DNA from: an uncultured bacterium
Lineage (GTDB): Bacteria > Verrucomicrobiota > Lentisphaeria > Victivallales > UBA1829
Length of the DNA stretch: 64,000 nt
Assembly: GCA_900549415.1 (NCBI GenBank)
Contig: URNX01000013.1
Span: forward strand, 13,115 to 77,114
Reading direction: 5' to 3'
A model generated the notes under the pieces. That model saw only the letters and a list, made by a program, of their open reading frames with translations, searched no databases and had not been told where the DNA came from. The position numbers were made by a program, and so were the translations under genes. Shown piece after piece: positions 25,932 to 34,632 of the stretch (its first letter is position 1; each line of letters opens with the position of its first letter).

Positions 25932-27138
25932 GTTTCAGCTCCTGATAGATTGCGGTCAGCCGGCGTGTGAGTGCGGACCATTCGAAATGCTTGACGCTCT
26001 CGCTTCCGTTTCCCGCAAGTTTGCTGCGGAACACGGGATCCTGCATCTTTTCCCATGCGCGGAAAAGTTCTTCCGGTTTGCCGGGTGAAAAAAGCAGACC
26101 GTTCACGCCGTCGCGGATGAAATCTTTGAGCCCGCCCGCATTGGAGGCAATAAGGGGAGCTCCGGCGACCCAGGCTTCCAGCGCGGCGATTCCGAACGGT
26201 TCGTGCCGCGAGGGAAGAATGAAGACATATGCGGAATGGAGAGCGGAGCGCAGCAGCGGCGAACCGGGCGGAAGCCCCGGAACGAGCGTGAAGCGCCCGG
26301 TCAGTCCGAGCCGTTTCACTTCAGCAGTCAGTTCATCGCAGTACCATTGCGCGGTGACGGGGCCGATGAGCAGAAGATGAGTATCCTCGGTTTTCTGAAG
26401 CAGATTCAGAAGGATTTTCTGATTTTTCTGATAATCAATGCGCGAGATGCAGAGAATGAGTTTTCTCTCTTCCGGAATATGAAATTCTTTGCGGACGTCA
26501 GCGGTGTCCGGTTCACGGAACTTTGCCGCTTCGATGCCGTTGGGCAGATAGAAAATGTGCTGTCCGGGGTACGCCTTGCGGAGTTTTGCCTCTTCCGTGC
26601 GCCCGACACAGAGGACGGCGTCTGCACCGCGGACGGGGTCGGTGCGGAGTCCGGCGAGGCGGTCAATGATGCCGCCGTAGTGGAATTTCCCGCGCACGGG
26701 ACGCAGAAGTTCGCGCAGTTCCGCGGGGGGAACGTCCGCCGCTCCGCCGTGAAGAGTGATGATTGAGGGAATGCCGCGACGTTTTGCAATGTGTTCGCAG
26801 ATTGCCGCGAGACGTCCGCCGCAGTGTATATGGATGATGTCGTAGTTTCCCTGTTTCAGTGCGCGGAAGAGGGGAAGCGAGTAGGGGTTTCCGCCCTTCT
26901 TGTCGAGGGCGAGTGTATCCCGTCCGGGCATTGGAAAGTATGGGTAGAAGTAGGGAAAACGGCGGATGCTGATGCCGTCGCGCACCTCATCGCCGCGGAC
27001 GGCGAGAGCGGAGGTTGCGAGGATTTCCGGCTGGAGCCCCTGCGCGCGCTGATTGAGCGCGGTGTTCCAGACAACGGTTTCGGTTCCGCCCCACTCTTCG
27101 AAGACGAAGCGCCGGACGACATGAGCGATTTTAAGCAT
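25924..27138 (-). CDS. GT4-family glycosyltransferase
   Basis: 404 aa. The N-terminal Rossmann half starts IAHVVRRFVFEEWGGTE; the donor half has KLILCISRIDYQKNQ and FILPSRHEPFGIAALEAWVAG, then AGGLKDFIRDGVNG. It is a retaining nucleotide-sugar glycosyltransferase for the surface polysaccharide made by this locus, acting on the cytoplasmic face. It overlaps both neighbours by 8 bp, showing tight translational coupling. Confidence 0.9.
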   Translation of the reverse strand: MLKIAHVVRRFVFEEWGGTETVVWNTALNQRAQGLQPEILATSALAVRGDEVRDGISIRRFPYFYPYFPMPGRDTLALDKKGGNPYSLPLFRALKQGNYDIIHIHCGGRLAAICEHIAKRRGIPSIITLHGGAADVPPAELRELLRPVRGKFHYGGIIDRLAGLRTDPVRGADAVLCVGRTEEAKLRKAYPGQHIFYLPNGIEAAKFREPDTADVRKEFHIPEERKLILCISRIDYQKNQKILLNLLQKTEDTHLLLIGPVTAQWYCDELTAEVKRLGLTGRFTLVPGLPPGSPLLRSALHSAYVFILPSRHEPFGIAALEAWVAGAPLIASNAGGLKDFIRDGVNGLLFSPGKPEELFRAWEKMQDPVFRSKLAGNGSESVKHFEWSALTRRLTAIYQELKHG

Positions 27139-27982
27139 GATTTTCCCCTTTCAGAAAATCGCGTGCGCCGCGCCGGTACTGGAGTTTCTGGATGAGGCGT
27201 CTCCGGAGCGCGCCGGGGAGCTCCGGCCGCCCGGCGGGATGAGCGATGAGATACCGGACGTCGCGCAGGGTTTCGCAGAACGCACCCGCGAGGGAACGGA
27301 AGAGGGAAGGCGCGGAGTTGTAAATCCGTGCGTCCGCAAATCCTTCGCCGTAAAAACGGCGGGCAAGTTCGGGCAGGGTGTAGTTGTGGGAGTGCTCGAC
27401 GAGGGCGTTTGCCGCATACCGGATGCGGATCGGGCGGCGGTGCGCCCATTCGACGTCCTCCGAATAACGGAAGGTTTCGTTGAAGGGATTTTTAAGCAGG
27501 TCGTCACGGAACGCGGCGGAGGAGGCGAGAGAGAAGAAGAACTTCCAGTGCGCGGCAACGGAACCGTCGCCGAACGCGCGCTCGTTGTCCTTGCGGACGA
27601 GGTACTGCGCGTCGGGGCGCGGCAGCTGATTTGCGTAGACCGCATCGGCTGTGCCGTTTCTGAGTGGTTCCGTGAGGTTTTCGAGCCAGACTTCGTTGAG
27701 GGGGACGGCGTCCGCATTGTTGAAGACAATGATGTCTCCGGCAGCTGCCTGAATCATCCGGTTGAGCGTGCGTCCGGGGAAATAGGGGCCATCGGGACGC
27801 GGCACGATGCGCACACCGGGAGCGGCGGCGATGATTTCCGGGGTTCCGTCGGTGGACGCGTCGTCGCAGCAGAGAACCTCGAATTTAAACGAGGTTTTCT
27901 GTGCGGCGATGGCTGCGAGAGTCTGCTCAACGAAACTGCGGTCGTTATGGGAGCGGACGAGGATGGAGACGGTTGCGGTCAT
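27131..27982 (-). CDS. GT2-family glycosyltransferase
   Basis: 283 aa GT-A fold. It opens TVSILVRSHNDRSFVEQTL, with CCDDASTDGTPEII for the nucleotide site and VFNNADAVPL in place of the usual DxD. Here the motif is NAD, so metal binding may use a neighbouring Asp. It has a rhamnosyltransferase-like outline (FRYSEDVEWAHR). The start is 1 nt after the STAS gene stop. The absence of membrane helices indicates a cytoplasmic enzyme. Confidence 0.87.
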   Translation of the reverse strand: MTATVSILVRSHNDRSFVEQTLAAIAAQKTSFKFEVLCCDDASTDGTPEIIAAAPGVRIVPRPDGPYFPGRTLNRMIQAAAGDIIVFNNADAVPLNEVWLENLTEPLRNGTADAVYANQLPRPDAQYLVRKDNERAFGDGSVAAHWKFFFSLASSAAFRDDLLKNPFNETFRYSEDVEWAHRRPIRIRYAANALVEHSHNYTLPELARRFYGEGFADARIYNSAPSLFRSLAGAFCETLRDVRYLIAHPAGRPELPGALRRRLIQKLQYRRGARDFLKGENHA

Positions 27983-27983
27983 T

Positions 27984-28334
27984 TCAGTTTGCAGCTTCCC
28001 CGAAAGACTGGAGTGCGGCGTCGACGGTATCGTAGATTTCGAAGACGCGGAAGACCTTTGTTATTTCGAAAATGATTCTTGGGCGCGGCTGGAGACAGGC
28101 GAGTTTCACGGTTCCGCCTTTTGCCGAAGCCTTCTGCAGAAGGAAGACGAGAGCGCCGAGCCCGGATGAGTCGATATGGGTCATTTTGCTGAGGTCAAGC
28201 AGCAGATTTTTGTCCGATTCGCTTTCCATGCGTTCCAGAACCTGATTCTGGAAACTTTCGGAACAGGCGGCGACAAGGCGTCCATCAATGGTGACTTTCA
28301 GTGCGCAGCTCAGCTGTTCAAATTCATAGTTCAT
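27984..28334 (-). CDS. STAS-domain anti-anti-sigma-like protein
   Basis: 116 aa, a single STAS domain like SpoIIAA/RsbV. The phosphorylatable serine motif HIDSSGLGAL puts Ser56/57 at the switch position, after LLLDLSKMT. In the family, the unphosphorylated form sequesters an anti-sigma kinase or other partner, and a PP2C phosphatase restores it. A PP2C-plus-ATPase protein is encoded at the head of the same run (47.3 kb), so this is its likely partner (inference). Strong CGGAGG ribosome site 8 nt upstream. Set oddly among glycosyltransferases. Confidence 0.9.
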   Translation of the reverse strand: MNYEFEQLSCALKVTIDGRLVAACSESFQNQVLERMESESDKNLLLDLSKMTHIDSSGLGALVFLLQKASAKGGTVKLACLQPRPRIIFEITKVFRVFEIYDTVDAALQSFGEAAN

Positions 28335-28358
28335 AATAAAACCTCCGTGTTTGTTTTT

Positions 28359-29891
28359 TTAGGGGTGAACTTTCCGGATGATTGCGGAAAGATAGGGAAT
28401 TTTTCTGCGTTCGTGCGGGTCAAGCGCCAGGAACCAGGAGAAAACAAGATAGAGCGGCCCGCAGGAGAAGCCTGCGAGAAGAAGCAGGGGAAAATCTCCG
28501 ATTCTGTTTTTCAAAAGAAGGTATTCCGCCGTGCCGAGCGCGGTCATGGGCAGTGCCGCCAGGAGCGGCCGGCGGACTGCCTGTACCAGAATCGGCGTCA
28601 GGCGCAGCCCGGTGCTGCGCAGAAGACTCGGCAGAATGAAGCCGCAGGTTGAGATCAGGCGCGCGCCGATGGAGGTCCACATCACCACCAGTTCCGACGG
28701 ATGGAACCAGAGGATCAGAACGGAGCTTCCTGCGAAGAGCACGCATTCGGTGAGCGCCGCGGCGGCGAGGAGTTTGTGGCGTTCCGCCATGAGCAGATAC
28801 TTTTCCGGAATTGCACGGAACACCAGCCAGAACCAGACGGAGACGACGGTGATCCGGCAGATCAGCGTCGCCTGATCCAGATTTTCCGTATAGTGGAACA
28901 GAAAGCGGATCAGCACGGGCGAATAAATCAGGATTCCGATCGTCATGCCGGTTGCAAGGAAACTGTTCCAGCGCATGGAGTTGACGAGAATTTTCCCCAG
29001 ATGTTCCCGCTTGCCGCGCGAATGAAGAAGCGCCGAAAGCGGCGAGATGTTCTCCTGATACGGCCCGGTGAACTGAGTCATCAGCACGGTCAGCCGCACA
29101 CCGATCAGATAGATGGAAACGGGAACGAGTCCGCAGAAGATGCTGATGAACAGAACCGAGCAGCGCTCCCAGACGATTCTTGCAACGGATGTGAGGTAGA
29201 CCGTTCCGCTGAAGGAGCATATTTCGCGGAAGATTTTTCCGTTCCACCGGAAGAGAATGCGGAATCCCGGGATGCTGCGCCAGGCGGCGATCATCATGAA
29301 ACTTTGCGTCAGAGCGGTCAGGGCGAGAGTGAAAATGATCAGCGCAATGAGTCCCTGATCGAAGAGAAACAGAATGCCGACGCCCGCGAGTTCCAGAATT
29401 TTTGCGAGGACGGTAATGTTGTTCCGCAGATAGATTTTCTGAAGTCCGACCAGCATTTCCGGAAAGACTCCGAACGGGAAAATCACAGCGGAACCGATGC
29501 CGAAGAGCAGAAAACAGAGGCGGTAGTATCCCGTATCCGCATCGGGCGGCAGGTTCAGAAGTTCGCGGATGAAGCAGGAGGCGATGAGCGTCCCGGCAAC
29601 GATGACGAACGACATGGCAAAATGGAACTGGAACACCGTGGAAATGGTGATGTTGTACTTTTGAATATCGCGCTTCCAGAGTTCCGTTGCCGTGGCTTTC
29701 TGTGCGGCGACGCCGAGCCCGAAGTCAAGCAGAAGCGAGTAGCAGAAGAAAGACCAGAGCATCATCCAGAGCCCGTAGTTCGCTTCGCCGAGTTCCGCGA
29801 TCATCCAGCGTGTGATGAGTACGCCCTGAATCAGGCGCACTCCCATGCTGAGATAGTTGGTAAGCGTGTTTTTCAGAAGCGGAATTTTCAT
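28359..29891 (-). CDS. Polysaccharide flippase (Wzx/MOP-type membrane protein)
   Basis: 510 aa with about 12-14 hydrophobic helices spread over the whole length, starting with an amphipathic KNTLTNYLSMGVRLIQG segment as in MOP-superfamily flippases. It moves undecaprenyl-linked repeat units to the periplasmic face. The start at 29891 overlaps the previous stop in ATGA; an in-frame ATG at 30053 is inside the upstream gene. With the sugar transferase, Wzy/WaaL-like and Wza/Wzc-like genes it completes a Wzx/Wzy-type pathway. Confidence 0.85.
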   Translation of the reverse strand: MKIPLLKNTLTNYLSMGVRLIQGVLITRWMIAELGEANYGLWMMLWSFFCYSLLLDFGLGVAAQKATATELWKRDIQKYNITISTVFQFHFAMSFVIVAGTLIASCFIRELLNLPPDADTGYYRLCFLLFGIGSAVIFPFGVFPEMLVGLQKIYLRNNITVLAKILELAGVGILFLFDQGLIALIIFTLALTALTQSFMMIAAWRSIPGFRILFRWNGKIFREICSFSGTVYLTSVARIVWERCSVLFISIFCGLVPVSIYLIGVRLTVLMTQFTGPYQENISPLSALLHSRGKREHLGKILVNSMRWNSFLATGMTIGILIYSPVLIRFLFHYTENLDQATLICRITVVSVWFWLVFRAIPEKYLLMAERHKLLAAAALTECVLFAGSSVLILWFHPSELVVMWTSIGARLISTCGFILPSLLRSTGLRLTPILVQAVRRPLLAALPMTALGTAEYLLLKNRIGDFPLLLLAGFSCGPLYLVFSWFLALDPHERRKIPYLSAIIRKVHP

Positions 29892-31051
29892 TCGGCGTCC
29901 TCCTTGAGTTCCTCCGCGCGGCGCTTCATAAGATGGTAGACGTCGGCAAGCGTAACGACGTCCGCGGGGAGCAGGCTGTTTGAGAGAAGCGAGGCGGCAG
30001 AGTCGACGTCGTCGGGCGTGTATCCGTGCATTCCGTTCAGCGGAATCTGGCACATATCGGACGGGACGATCTGGACGCCGGGATTCATCAGAAAGAGGGC
30101 GTCGCCGAAGCGGTGGTCGTCGCGCTGAATACCGTAACGGATCTGTTCTTCCCCGGAAAGAAAATGACCGTCGGTGGAGAACTTGCGCATGGCGGATTCG
30201 ATTTTTCCCTTCGCGCCGGGTTTGAGCCAGTGGAACCGGGCGAGGGTGGAGTCGTAGCAGGCGCCGTAGTCAACGCCGAAGCGGAGACCGGTTTTTTCAA
30301 TTTCGCTCATGACGTCGACGGTTTTTTCCAGCGGCGTCATGCCGTGGTCGGATACCACGGTGAGACGGGCGTCAACGCCGGATTCGCGGCAGACGCGGAG
30401 CAGTTCGCGGATCAGCGATTCGTACCAGCGGAGTTTTTCCGCGACGGCGCCGGGATTGCGGACATGCTGATGGAGCAGTCCGTCGAGACCGGCGGTGTAG
30501 AGAAAGAGGAAACGGGTACCTCGGCGGATAGCCTCCGCTCCGGCTTTGAAATTTTCCGCATCGGATTTATGCCAGTCGGAGATGTGGAACGGAACGCCGG
30601 TGCGTTTGAGCATGTCGCAGAGGTTTTCGAGCGGAGCCATGCCGTGTTCGACGAAGAGATTTTTCTTCTCTCCGTAATCCATCATGCCGAGTTTGTCAAT
30701 GGGCATGCGGTATAGCTGGAAATATCCGGTGAATCCGTAGAGGAATTTCAGCGCTTTGGAGAGCCAGTGACGGATGCGCCCGCGGTTCCAGAAGGAATCC
30801 GGTTTGAAGAGCGGCGCGAGCCGGGCGAGTCTGCGGAAAGGAGAGTGTTCCGGATCGAAGCGGAAGAGCCCGAGGTGTCCGTGCACGCTTGGTTTTTCGC
30901 CGGAAAGCAAAGTCGGAATGGCTGTGCAGGAGTAACCGAACTGCATTTCGAGTTTGCGGCGTTCGGGAAGTTCCTTTTCGAGAAAACGGTGTTCCTCCGC
31001 GATCTTCCAACCGAGGGCGTCAATGAACAGAAAAATTTCAACGCGTTTCAT
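29888..31051 (-). CDS. Alkaline-phosphatase-superfamily (type I phosphodiesterase-like) protein
   Basis: 387 aa. Metal ligands are seen at IDALGW (Asp11), the Ser/Thr nucleophile region GYSCTAIPTLLSG (residues 39-51), VVSDHGMTPLE and MHGYTPDD. No signal peptide is evident and no membrane anchor is clear, so it would be cytoplasmic unless exported another way. Members cleave or transfer phospho-groups from nucleotides, lipids or glycans. In this locus it might remodel a phospho-substituent or a sugar nucleotide (inference). Lies 15 bp downstream of the GH9 gene. Confidence 0.85.
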   Translation of the reverse strand: MKRVEIFLFIDALGWKIAEEHRFLEKELPERRKLEMQFGYSCTAIPTLLSGEKPSVHGHLGLFRFDPEHSPFRRLARLAPLFKPDSFWNRGRIRHWLSKALKFLYGFTGYFQLYRMPIDKLGMMDYGEKKNLFVEHGMAPLENLCDMLKRTGVPFHISDWHKSDAENFKAGAEAIRRGTRFLFLYTAGLDGLLHQHVRNPGAVAEKLRWYESLIRELLRVCRESGVDARLTVVSDHGMTPLEKTVDVMSEIEKTGLRFGVDYGACYDSTLARFHWLKPGAKGKIESAMRKFSTDGHFLSGEEQIRYGIQRDDHRFGDALFLMNPGVQIVPSDMCQIPLNGMHGYTPDDVDSAASLLSNSLLPADVVTLADVYHLMKRRAEELKEDAE

Positions 31052-31066
31052 TTTGCAATCCTTTCC

Positions 31067-33565
31067 TTATGGCAGCGGTGCGAAGCCTGGAAGTGAACGT
31101 ATATCGCCGGCGGGTTTCCGGAACCAGGATTTTTCCGGCGGCTGCGCCCCGTTCAGAAGATAACCGGTGACAGCCGCGGCGGGGCCGATGGTTTCCCATA
31201 CCGTGTATTCGCTGGCGTCGACACTGAACTGTTCCACGTTTGCCCAGCGGCGCCAGACTGGCCAGATTTTTGCGAGCTCTTCGGCGCACTGCTGTTCGGT
31301 CAGCCCTTCGCGCGGCAGGAGCGAGAGCGCCGCGCCGGGGAAGTTGAGCACTGGACGCGGCTTGAGATAGAGTCCGTGCGCCAGCTGGATATCCGCGCGC
31401 GCAATGCCGAAGGTGTTGCGGTATGGCGTAATGCCCGGAACCGCTTCCGCAATGCCGTCCGCATAAGAGGGAAGGTCGAGGAACCGGACGGGATAGCTTA
31501 TGCCGAGTCCGCTGGTCATGCTCATGCCGAACGGGTTCGCTCCGTTGTGAAAATCGTTCGCAAGGTAGGCCCCGTCGAGATACTTGACTTCGCCGGTGAT
31601 TGCGTGGGCTGCGACAAGCAGGCGGGCGCGGCGGAGCGGATGCCAGGTTCCCCATGCCATCGTGTGAATCCAGGGGCTTTTTGAATCGAACCACGGGGTG
31701 CGGTAGGGGTAGCTGTTCTCCTGGCAGTCGAGCATGCGGTCCGCTTCACGGATCAGGTCGCGGCGCCAGGCGAGCCGCAGACCGGAAAGCTCCTCTGTAA
31801 TTTCAGGGAAAAGCTCCAGTTCGATCCAGAAGAGCGGGGAACGGCGCCAGCTGTTTTTGCGCATGGAGCTCAGCGCAGATTTGCTGTTTCCGATTGCCGG
31901 TTTGAGGTATTCACCGGAATGAAAATACTGTGCGAGCGCTGCTCCGGCTTTGACCAGAAATTCAGGTTCCGGCTCGGCCGGCTCCCGGTAGAAAACGGTG
32001 CGTTTGTTCAGCGAGTAGACTTTCTGAGCGCGGTTTGCCGGATTCATGGCAAACACCCATGCGCGGCGTGCGGATTCGGCAAAAATCCGGGCGTCATTTT
32101 CCGCCCCGCTCTTCTGAAGTGCGAGCGCAAGGAGCGCGGCATACGCGGAGTATTCGAGCGAGGACTGACGGGTTGCGGCGGAGATGTAATAGACGCAGGG
32201 ATCCTGCGCGGGCATTCCTTCGCCCGGACGCGGATGACGCGTTGTCTCAAACCAGGTTCCGACTCCGCCGTCGGGCTGCTGTGCTGCGAGCAGATGACGG
32301 AGTCCCCAGCTTGCTTCATCGAGAATATCGGGAATGCCGTTTCCGCTTTCGGGAATGCCGAGCTGTCCGTCTGAAAAATTCTGAGGCCGGAGCAGATAGA
32401 CGGCTGCAAGGTCGCCGACGATTTCGAGGTGAAGCGGCCGGCGGTCGTAATCTGCCGCATCGTGCCAGCCGCCGCGGATGTTCAGCGGCGTTGTGTGCGG
32501 CGCGTTTTCCGCAATCAGCTGGAAGTGGCGGACGGAGAGGCTCTTCCCCTTTGCATCGTAAAAGCCGAAGTCTCGCTTCGGGTCACCGCCGCCGTAATGA
32601 CGCTCATGCGGCGGAAACGAACCGCGGATGACGGATGTGTGACATGCCGCGGCGCTCCATTCTGTAAAAGGCGGACGCTTTTCGATCCCGCAGCGTTTGT
32701 GGTAGAGACCGCGCGCATGAATGAAGAACGCCTGGGCAGCGGCGTTGCGTCCGATGATAAACGTTTCACTCCTGCCGATGCCGTCGACATGAAGATTGTA
32801 TTTGCCCGGCTGATTGAATTCGGAAAAGTCTAGTTCGAGCGTTTCTTCTCCGGTGAAAGGGGCTCCGTTGGAAGCGTCCGGATCGGCGCACCGTGCGGCG
32901 AGAGTCCCGCGGAAGACTGTTTTGCCCGTATCCGCCTGAATGAGTTCAAACGGCTTTCCTGCATATTGTTTCAGCGGCATGGGGCCGACGGTTCCGAGCC
33001 AGGCTCCGAGATAGGCGTAGCGGCGTCCGGCTTCGAGCGGATAGCCAGCCTGATTCCATTTGAAAAGTGCGGAAACCGCGATGTCCGGCGCGTGTGTATA
33101 TGCGAGCGTTTCGCCGCCGGGAAGGTGAATTTTCAGTTTTTCTCCGTTGCTCAAAGGTCGGTCGAACTGAAGGAACAGATGATATGCGACTTCGGCGTTT
33201 CGGGTCGGGAGTCCGCCGACGCGCAAAAGTCCGGTCGGGTTCATCCAGAAGCCCGTGCGGAGGACTTTGACGGGCGCGATGGAGGTTGTGACGGGAATCT
33301 GCGGATTGTCGCGCAGACTCCGGACAAGTGCGGGGCGCTTTTCGAGAATGACGCGGGCGGGTTCAAGATCGCGGCGCAGTTCCTTTTCCCATTTCGGGAC
33401 GCGGTTCCCCGAAATGGCGCTTTTCCTGTTCCTGCAGACATCCTGAAGCTGTGCGGAGCAATCCCCGGTAAGCACAAGCGTGCGGTCGTCGAGGTGCAGA
33501 ATCCGCCACTCCGCATGAATATGCGGGACGGCAAGGAGCAGGAAGAACAGCAGCGGACGGATCAT
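31067..33565 (-). CDS. Secreted GH9 family glycoside hydrolase with N-terminal Ig-like domain
   Basis: 832 aa. Signal peptide 1-18. Ig-like CelD-type N-terminal domain near 160-290 (FKWNQAGYPLEAGRR, YNLHVDGIGRSETF). A catalytic (alpha/alpha)6 region follows, with the paired-Asp motif GGWHDAADYDRR, then GIPDILDEASWGLR and a C-terminal SGLGISYPVR/WETIGPAAAV region where the acid Glu is expected. GH9 cleaves beta-1,4-glucan-like chains. Sitting inside a polysaccharide-synthesis operon, it may trim or release the locus's own polymer rather than feed on cellulose. The start at 33565 has GAGGAG and shares ATGA with the upstream gene. Confidence 0.88.
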   Translation of the reverse strand: MIRPLLFFLLLAVPHIHAEWRILHLDDRTLVLTGDCSAQLQDVCRNRKSAISGNRVPKWEKELRRDLEPARVILEKRPALVRSLRDNPQIPVTTSIAPVKVLRTGFWMNPTGLLRVGGLPTRNAEVAYHLFLQFDRPLSNGEKLKIHLPGGETLAYTHAPDIAVSALFKWNQAGYPLEAGRRYAYLGAWLGTVGPMPLKQYAGKPFELIQADTGKTVFRGTLAARCADPDASNGAPFTGEETLELDFSEFNQPGKYNLHVDGIGRSETFIIGRNAAAQAFFIHARGLYHKRCGIEKRPPFTEWSAAACHTSVIRGSFPPHERHYGGGDPKRDFGFYDAKGKSLSVRHFQLIAENAPHTTPLNIRGGWHDAADYDRRPLHLEIVGDLAAVYLLRPQNFSDGQLGIPESGNGIPDILDEASWGLRHLLAAQQPDGGVGTWFETTRHPRPGEGMPAQDPCVYYISAATRQSSLEYSAYAALLALALQKSGAENDARIFAESARRAWVFAMNPANRAQKVYSLNKRTVFYREPAEPEPEFLVKAGAALAQYFHSGEYLKPAIGNSKSALSSMRKNSWRRSPLFWIELELFPEITEELSGLRLAWRRDLIREADRMLDCQENSYPYRTPWFDSKSPWIHTMAWGTWHPLRRARLLVAAHAITGEVKYLDGAYLANDFHNGANPFGMSMTSGLGISYPVRFLDLPSYADGIAEAVPGITPYRNTFGIARADIQLAHGLYLKPRPVLNFPGAALSLLPREGLTEQQCAEELAKIWPVWRRWANVEQFSVDASEYTVWETIGPAAAVTGYLLNGAQPPEKSWFRKPAGDIRSLPGFAPLP

Positions 33566-34632
33566 TTCTCTTTTCTCCTCATGGCAAGCGGATAATAGAT
33601 GAAGCGGAAGTACCAGCTTGCGGGCAGAAGCATGAAAGACCTGCGGCAGAGGCGGCAGAGCAGAATAAGGCGTACCGCAATGCGTTTCGGCAATGTCGTG
33701 CGGACGAGAAATCCGCGAAGGTTTGCTGCGCCGTCGTCCGCCAGAAGAGCATGGACGGCACTGTGCCGCAGGGCAGCGGGGAGCTGTCTCCCGTTTTTCG
33801 GAAAGAACACTGCGCTGAAAAATGTGGAGAGCCAGACCTTCTGCCATGCGAACCAGACATTTTCCGGAACATTTTTCTGCGACATGGCGAATTTCAACAG
33901 CAACCGCAGCACTGTTCCATACGGGGTCGGATCCGGAAGAGCGGTGTAACAGCCCATGATGGAGTCCGGACGAATCCGGTAAAGATACAGTGCGCGGTCA
34001 AGCGCGAGAACGCTCTTCGCGAGAAACAAAATGCGGGGCGTCCATTCTTCATCTTCATGAAGCAGACCCGGACATTGGGTGAGACGGTGTCCGGAGAGAA
34101 ATTCTTTGCGGCAGATGGAGATTTGGGTGATTGGAAACGGATATGCATGCAGCGCTGCAACCCGGCAAGTCGCTTCCGGACCGGAGAAAATTTTCCCGTG
34201 GTCTTCCGGCAGATAATTGAAGAAGCGCTTTCTCATCGTCCGTGTTCCGTCCGGTCCGGTCAGAAACTCCTGACAGGCGATTTGGACTGCATCGGGCGAA
34301 CCGGCGTCTTGTATCGCGGCTGCGAGAATCTGCAAGGCGTCGTGTTCCAGCAGGTCGTCGCCGTCAAGAAAGACAGTATATCTGCCTTCCGCATGTGCGA
34401 GTCCGGTATTGCGCGGAGCGGCTGGAGAACCGCTGCGCGGCTGTGTGAAAACTTTGATCCGCGGATTTTCCGCTTGCGCTTTGCGGCAGAGTTCGAGTGT
34501 GCGGTCACGGGAATCCTCAACCACGAGGATTGTTTCAAAATCCCGGAATGTTTGCGCGTTCAGCGAGGCGAGCGTTTCGGGAATGTACGTCTCTACGTCG
34601 CAGCATGGAACAATGACGGAAAAGAACGGCAT
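33562..34632 (-). CDS. GT2-family glycosyltransferase (first of three tandem paralogs from the 3' side)
   Basis: 356 aa. FFSVIVPCCDVETYIPETLAS opens the GT-A domain; VFLDGDDLL carries the DxD metal site; KSGSxAxPRN-like GSPAAPRNTGLAHA is the donor loop. The C-terminal 100 residues are basic and aromatic, possibly a membrane-surface helix. It is related to the two genes upstream (shared EDSTDRTLE-type and RN-GLAHA segments) and probably arose by tandem duplication. It overlaps the next start by 1 nt and the GH9 start by 4. Confidence 0.9.
   Translation of the reverse strand: MPFFSVIVPCCDVETYIPETLASLNAQTFRDFETILVVEDSRDRTLELCRKAQAENPRIKVFTQPRSGSPAAPRNTGLAHAEGRYTVFLDGDDLLEHDALQILAAAIQDAGSPDAVQIACQEFLTGPDGTRTMRKRFFNYLPEDHGKIFSGPEATCRVAALHAYPFPITQISICRKEFLSGHRLTQCPGLLHEDEEWTPRILFLAKSVLALDRALYLYRIRPDSIMGCYTALPDPTPYGTVLRLLLKFAMSQKNVPENVWFAWQKVWLSTFFSAVFFPKNGRQLPAALRHSAVHALLADDGAANLRGFLVRTTLPKRIAVRLILLCRLCRRSFMLLPASWYFRFIYYPLAMRRKEK

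Noticed and set aside
33566..33847. 94 extra N-terminal codons on the GH9 protein
   Set aside because: They precede a perfect signal peptide and overlap the upstream glycosyltransferase gene.
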